From Caldisericota bacterium (GTDB lineage Bacteria > Bipolaricaulota > Bipolaricaulia > Bipolaricaulales > Bipolaricaulaceae): 8,272 nucleotides of DNA. Shown in pieces: positions 4,889 to 8,272 of the stretch. Location of the stretch: contig JAADIW010000068.1 in NCBI GenBank assembly GCA_013151115.1, forward strand, positions 1 to 8,272, in the 5' to 3' direction. A program made the translations under genes and the position numbers. Under the pieces are notes generated by a model. The model saw only the letters and a program-made list of their open reading frames with translations, was not told the origin of the DNA and made no database searches. How positions within the stretch are numbered: the first letter of the stretch is position 1; the number at the start of each line of letters is the position of its first letter.

Positions 4889-6487
4889 CTAGCGGAACGC
4901 CTCGCTCACGCGGCGGAACTCGCCCTCACACCGCAGGAACGCCTCCACCACCGCGGGGTCGAACTGCGTCCCGGAGGCGGCCACGATCCGGCGCACCGCC
5001 TCGTCGTGTGGGAGGGGGTCCTTGTAGGGACGCTTCGAGCGCATCGCATCGTAAGCGTCCGCCACCGCGAATATCCGTGCCTCCAGGGGGATCTCCTCCC
5101 CCTTCAGTCCCTCGAGGTAGCCGGTCCCATCGTAACGCTCGTGGTGGTAAGCGCAGATGTTCTTGGCCATCGCCAGGTATCGGTCCCTGAGACCGTACCT
5201 CTCGATCGCCCGCTCCAGGATCTGGGCCCCGATACGCACGTGGCCCTTCATGATGCGCCATTCCTCCTCGGTGAGCGGGCCCGGCTTCAGCAGGATGGCG
5301 TCGGGGATCCCCACCTTGCCGATATCGTGGAGGGGGCCGGCGAGCATGATGTCGGCGATGAACTCGTCGGTGATGGCCGTGCGGTAGCGGGGGTCCCGGC
5401 GGAGCTCCCGGGCCAGCAGGGCGGAGTAGCGGCGCACGCGTTCCAGATGCGCCCCGGTGACCTGGTCCCGTTCGTCGGCGAGGACCGCCAGGGCGTTGAT
5501 CATGGCCTCCTGGACGGCGCGGAGCTTGCGCTCCCGCCGCAGGTGGGCCACGGTGACGACGGAGGCCAACCCGATCGCCGCCGCGAAGCCCCCCACCGCC
5601 GTGCCGACGAGCCGCAGGTACAGGGCCCGGGTCGGCTCGAGATCGAGCTCCTTGACGACGATCAGGCGGCGTCCGGGCGCGAGCTCGAGCGCCCGGTAGA
5701 GGAGCAACGGCCCCCCCTCGACCCCGGGCCGTACGAGCCCCCGATTGCCGGGGAGGTCCGCGCGGGCCTCACGGACCTCGATCCCCCCGTCGGGGCCGAC
5801 GGAAAACCGGTAGCCGGCGTCCGTCTGGACGAACATCCCGGGCGCGAGCAGGGAGAGGAGGTCCGCCGCGTATACGTTGATGACCAACAACGCCCTCCTC
5901 TCGCCCCCGGCATCGAACAGGGGGGTGGCCAGACGGATCACGGGGACGTAGGGGACCTCGATCTCCCCGTGTTCCACGTTCAGATCCAGCTCGGAGACGT
6001 ATATCTCCCCCTCGTCCAGCGATATCGCCTCGGTGAAGTAATATCGGTCGCCCTTGTACTGGAGCCCCTCGGGGGGTACCGCCCTGACGGTGCCGTCGCG
6101 TCGCCGCTCCACCCGCACCGCCTCCCACCCGGAGGCGGCGATGATCCTCACCTGATAGTATTCCGGCCGGGCGGCGGCGAACCGGATGAACAGGTCCTCC
6201 GCCATGCGCGCCGGCTCCCCCGCGGTGGCCCCCCGTTCCACGAATTCCCTGACCTCGCGTAGCTCCCGCAGGAGGGAGAGGTCCTTGACGTAGTGGAGGA
6301 ACGCGCCCCGGATCGCGGTGGCCAGGCGCTGTAGTTGTGCCAGTTCGCGCTCCACGGCCTTGCTGGCCTCGGCATCGTACACCCGGAGGGAGAAGAGGTA
6401 CAGCAGGGACCCGAACAGGAGGAGGAGGGCCGCCATGGCGGCCCCGAGGCTCAGGTTCCGCTTCAGCAAGCGCCGATCGCGGTCCAT
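4889..6487 (-). CDS. Membrane dCache-like sensor with HD-GYP c-di-GMP phosphodiesterase domain
   Basis: This 532-residue protein has a first membrane helix at 13-35, a coil (38-60), an extracytoplasmic sensor (about 36-288), a second helix (294-315) and a cytosolic HD-GYP domain (about 325-525). The sensor has dCache-like blocks: YYQVRIIAASGWEAVRV (110-126), KGDRYYFTEA (145-154) and YVSELDLNVEHGEIEVPY (163-180). HD-GYP residues present: H347 (TGAHLERV), HD 387-388 with K391 (LHDIGKVGIP), H416, HH 448-449 with ERYDGTGY, D477 in VADAYDA, and RPYK (486-489). The predicted reaction is hydrolysis of c-di-GMP to pGpG or GMP, gated by an external ligand. The namesake motif reads GYL (456-458) instead of GYP, while the metal ligands look intact. 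No HAMP domain is apparent. GGGAG lies eight bases before the ATG. Catalytic activity is inferred. Confidence 0.93.
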   Translation of the reverse strand: MDRDRRLLKRNLSLGAAMAALLLLFGSLLYLFSLRVYDAEASKAVERELAQLQRLATAIRGAFLHYVKDLSLLRELREVREFVERGATAGEPARMAEDLFIRFAAARPEYYQVRIIAASGWEAVRVERRRDGTVRAVPPEGLQYKGDRYYFTEAISLDEGEIYVSELDLNVEHGEIEVPYVPVIRLATPLFDAGGERRALLVINVYAADLLSLLAPGMFVQTDAGYRFSVGPDGGIEVREARADLPGNRGLVRPGVEGGPLLLYRALELAPGRRLIVVKELDLEPTRALYLRLVGTAVGGFAAAIGLASVVTVAHLRRERKLRAVQEAMINALAVLADERDQVTGAHLERVRRYSALLARELRRDPRYRTAITDEFIADIMLAGPLHDIGKVGIPDAILLKPGPLTEEEWRIMKGHVRIGAQILERAIERYGLRDRYLAMAKNICAYHHERYDGTGYLEGLKGEEIPLEARIFAVADAYDAMRSKRPYKDPLPHDEAVRRIVAASGTQFDPAVVEAFLRCEGEFRRVSEAFR

Positions 6488-6515
6488 CGCCGTCGCTCCC
6501 GCGGGGCTTCGTCCC

Positions 6516-6547
6516 GTTTAAAAATTCCTTGAAGGTAATAATATACC
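6516..6547 (-). promoter_or_regulatory. AT-rich putative promoter region of the HD-GYP gene
   Basis: This is an AT-rich island in GC-rich DNA, 30-60 bases upstream of the HD-GYP start. On the minus strand it contains TATATTATTA and, downstream, ATTTTTAAAC. Either could supply a -10 box, but no convincing -35 is spaced to match, so the exact promoter is unresolved. Confidence 0.4.
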
Positions 6548-6604
6548 CGCGGGCGGGCCGGCCGCCAAGGGGTCACCGCGCGCGGGTGGCGGGCGGGAGT
6601 CCAT

Positions 6605-6610
6605 TAAAAT
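6605..6610 (+). promoter_or_regulatory. TAAAAT -10 box for a leaderless helicase transcript
   Basis: TAAAAT is followed by exactly six bases and then the helicase ATG, with no Shine-Dalgarno between. Geometry matches the DUF488 gene. The -35 region is plain GC-rich sequence. Confidence 0.55.
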
Positions 6611-6616
6611 GCCCTA

Positions 6617-8272
6617 ATGGAAATGCACATCGACGAGATCTGCTGCCTCCTCGGCCTCCCCCCGCGGGTGGCCAGACTCTACTCCGACCGGGGGATACGC
6701 GAGCTCTATCCCCCCCAGGAGGCGGCGCTGCGATCCGGGATCGCCGAGGGGAGGAGCCTCGTCCTCGCCTCCCCCACCGCCTCGGGGAAGACGGTGGTGG
6801 CGGAGCTCCTCATGCTCCACGTGGCGCTCGTCCGGGGCGGCCGCTCCATCTACCTCGTCCCCCTGAGGGCCCTGGCGGGGGAGAAGTTCCAGAGCTTCCG
6901 GGATCTCTTCTCCCGGCTCGGGCTCAAGGTGGGGATCTCCACCGGGGATTTCGACCGCGTCGGCCGGGATCTGGCCGCCAACGACGTGCTCATCCTCACC
7001 AACGAACGGGCCGACTCCATCCTACGACAGCGGCCGGGCTGGTTCTTCAGGGGCCTGGAGCTCGCGGTGGTGGACGAGGTGCACCTGCTCGGCGATCCCT
7101 ACCGTGGCCCCACCCTGGAGGTGCTGCTCGCCGCCCTCAAGCGGGAGCGCCCCGACCTACAGCTCCTCGCCCTCTCGGCCACCATCGGGAACCCAGAGGA
7201 GATCGCGGCCTGGCTGGGGGCCGAGGCGGTGGTGAGCGATTTCCGCCCCGTGCCCCTGCGTAAGGGGATCTTCCTCGAGGGGAGGCTCATATTCCCCGGG
7301 GAAGCGGACCGCTTCCTGGACACGGGGAGGCTCGAGCCCCTGGTGGCGTTGACCCTGGACTGTGTCGGCGAGGGAGGACAGGTGTTGGTATTCGTGTCCA
7401 CCCGGCGTTCCGCCCAGGCGACGGCGCGGAAGCTCGCCCGTCACCTGGGGGATCTCCTGGCCGAGGACGAAAGGCGGGCGCTCCTGGAGCTGGCCGCGCG
7501 GATCCGGGGCGAGGTGGAGGGCAAGACCTCGCTGTCGGTGGAACTGGCGAAGGCGGTGGAGCGGGGGGCGGCGTTCCACCACGCCGGCCTCCCCGCCCAG
7601 CACCGGCGCCTGGTGGAGGACGCGTTCCGGGACCGCCTCCTCAAGGCCCTGTGCACCACCACCACCCTGGCGGCGGGGGTGAACCTCCCCGCCCGCAGGG
7701 TGATCATCCGGGACGTGCGCCGCTACGATCCGCCCTACGGTTCCAGCTACATCCCGACCCTGGAATACCACCAGATGGCGGGGCGGGCGGGGAGGCCCGG
7801 CCTGGATCCCTACGGCGAGGCGATCCTCATCGCCAAGAGCCGGGAAGAGGCCGGGGAGTTCGCCTCGCGGTACGTCCTGGCTCCACCGGAGGAGATCCGG
7901 TCCCAGCTCGCCCAGGAGGGAGCGCTCCTGTTCCACCTCCTGGGGGTGATCGCCGCGCGGTACGTACGGGCGTTGCGGGACATCCCGGCGTTCTTCTCGT
8001 TGACCTTGTTCGCGCGGCAGTTCGACCCCGGGGAGCTCGCCGGGGCGCTCCAGCGGGGCCTGGGGTACCTGGAGATCGAGGGGTTCGTGGAGGAGGAGGG
8101 GGAGCGGCTCTTTCCCACGGACTTCGGGGCGCTCACGGCCAGGCTATACATTCACCCCGTGACCGCGGCGGTCCTGCGGGACGGGTTGCGGGAGGCACGG
8201 CGACGGAAAGAGCGCCCCCCCATCGCCTTCTTCCACCTCGTCGCCGCGACCCCCGACATGGAGCTCGTGCGG
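6617..8272 (+). CDS. Ski2/Hel308-like superfamily 2 DNA/RNA helicase, C-terminus cut off
   Basis: The open frame runs from ATG 6617 to the window end: 552 residues seen, where Hel308-type proteins are usually about 700. Motifs in order: Q-like YPPQEAAL (31-38), I ASPTASGKT (51-59), Ia YLVPLRALAGEKF (79-91), Ib STGD (108-111), Ic TNERADSILR (128-137), II DEVH (153-156), III LSATIGNP (187-193 region), IV VLVFVSTRRSA (257-266 region), IVa FHHAGL (320-325), V TTTLAAGVNLPARRV (348-362) and VI QMAGRAGRPG (386-395). A winged-helix-like region follows (about 425-505), then IHPVTA (512-517). The DEVH box and the AGVNLPA/QMAGRAGRPG pair place it in the Ski2/Hel308 group: ATP-driven 3'-5' unwinding, in repair and restart (Hel308) or RNA turnover (Ski2). 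A second ATG at 6623 is possible, but 6617 fits the leaderless spacing. It is divergent from the HD-GYP gene. Whether the substrate is DNA or RNA is not decided. Confidence 0.93.
   Translation, partial: MEMHIDEICCLLGLPPRVARLYSDRGIRELYPPQEAALRSGIAEGRSLVLASPTASGKTVVAELLMLHVALVRGGRSIYLVPLRALAGEKFQSFRDLFSRLGLKVGISTGDFDRVGRDLAANDVLILTNERADSILRQRPGWFFRGLELAVVDEVHLLGDPYRGPTLEVLLAALKRERPDLQLLALSATIGNPEEIAAWLGAEAVVSDFRPVPLRKGIFLEGRLIFPGEADRFLDTGRLEPLVALTLDCVGEGGQVLVFVSTRRSAQATARKLARHLGDLLAEDERRALLELAARIRGEVEGKTSLSVELAKAVERGAAFHHAGLPAQHRRLVEDAFRDRLLKALCTTTTLAAGVNLPARRVIIRDVRRYDPPYGSSYIPTLEYHQMAGRAGRPGLDPYGEAILIAKSREEAGEFASRYVLAPPEEIRSQLAQEGALLFHLLGVIAARYVRALRDIPAFFSLTLFARQFDPGELAGALQRGLGYLEIEGFVEEEGERLFPTDFGALTARLYIHPVTAAVLRDGLREARRRKERPPIAFFHLVAATPDMELVR

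Noticed and set aside
4670..6262. 530-codon plus-strand open frame opposite the HD-GYP gene
   Set aside because: It mirrors the HD-GYP coding frame on the other strand and shows no family motif; the minus-strand protein has full domain evidence.
6337..7263. 308-codon plus-strand frame crossing the helicase start
   Set aside because: It is Arg/Pro/Gly-rich, crosses the intergenic promoter region, and is out of frame with the helicase motifs.
1..8272. tRNA, rRNA, CRISPR array, insertion sequence or prophage genes
   Set aside because: A read of both strands showed no tRNA-like cloverleaf, no regularly spaced repeats, and no transposase or integrase motifs.

Overview
The window is GC-rich, gene-dense bacterial DNA. 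Bacterial origin is supported by sigma-70-like promoters, Shine-Dalgarno sites, an HD-GYP phosphodiesterase and a cyclic-di-GMP class I (GEMM-I) riboswitch. The Ski2/Hel308-type helicase and the NEW3-domain/ABC-2 operon are common in thermophiles and deep-branching lineages. I cannot place the organism; a Bipolaricaulota-like or similar thermophilic bacterium is only a guess.

Layout, left to right. (1) Positions 1-751, minus: the N-terminal 250 residues of a secreted subtilisin-like (S8) protease, cut by the window edge. (2) Positions 752-975: its leader and promoter, with a sigma-70 promoter (969-974 / 946-951), an unassigned structured segment with a full-length anti-Shine-Dalgarno complement, and a c-di-GMP-I aptamer whose closing P1 helix contains the protease start codon. 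(3) Positions 1055-1492, plus: a DUF488 protein, apparently leaderless. (4) Positions 1551-4624, minus: a three-gene operon (NEW3-domain membrane-anchored exported protein, ABC ATPase, ABC-2 permease) with a promoter at 4673-4702 and a clear intrinsic terminator at 1502-1526. (5) Positions 4889-6487, minus: a dCache-like sensor joined to an HD-GYP phosphodiesterase domain whose namesake motif reads GYL. (6) Positions 6617-8272, plus: a Ski2/Hel308-like helicase, cut at its C-terminus and apparently leaderless.

The main biological story is c-di-GMP. A membrane sensor/phosphodiesterase predicted to degrade c-di-GMP lies about 5.7 kb from a protease gene whose mRNA carries a c-di-GMP aptamer. 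The P1 helix pairs seven bases (GGCATCC, 848-842) with GGATGCC (753-747), which includes the AUG. The simplest prediction is an OFF switch: high c-di-GMP hides the start codon and low c-di-GMP releases protease synthesis. This logic resembles the riboswitch-controlled adhesin-cleaving protease PPEP-1 of Clostridioides difficile, but with an unrelated protease family. Two genes (DUF488 and helicase) share a TANNNT box exactly six bases before ATG with no Shine-Dalgarno, which suggests leaderless transcription.
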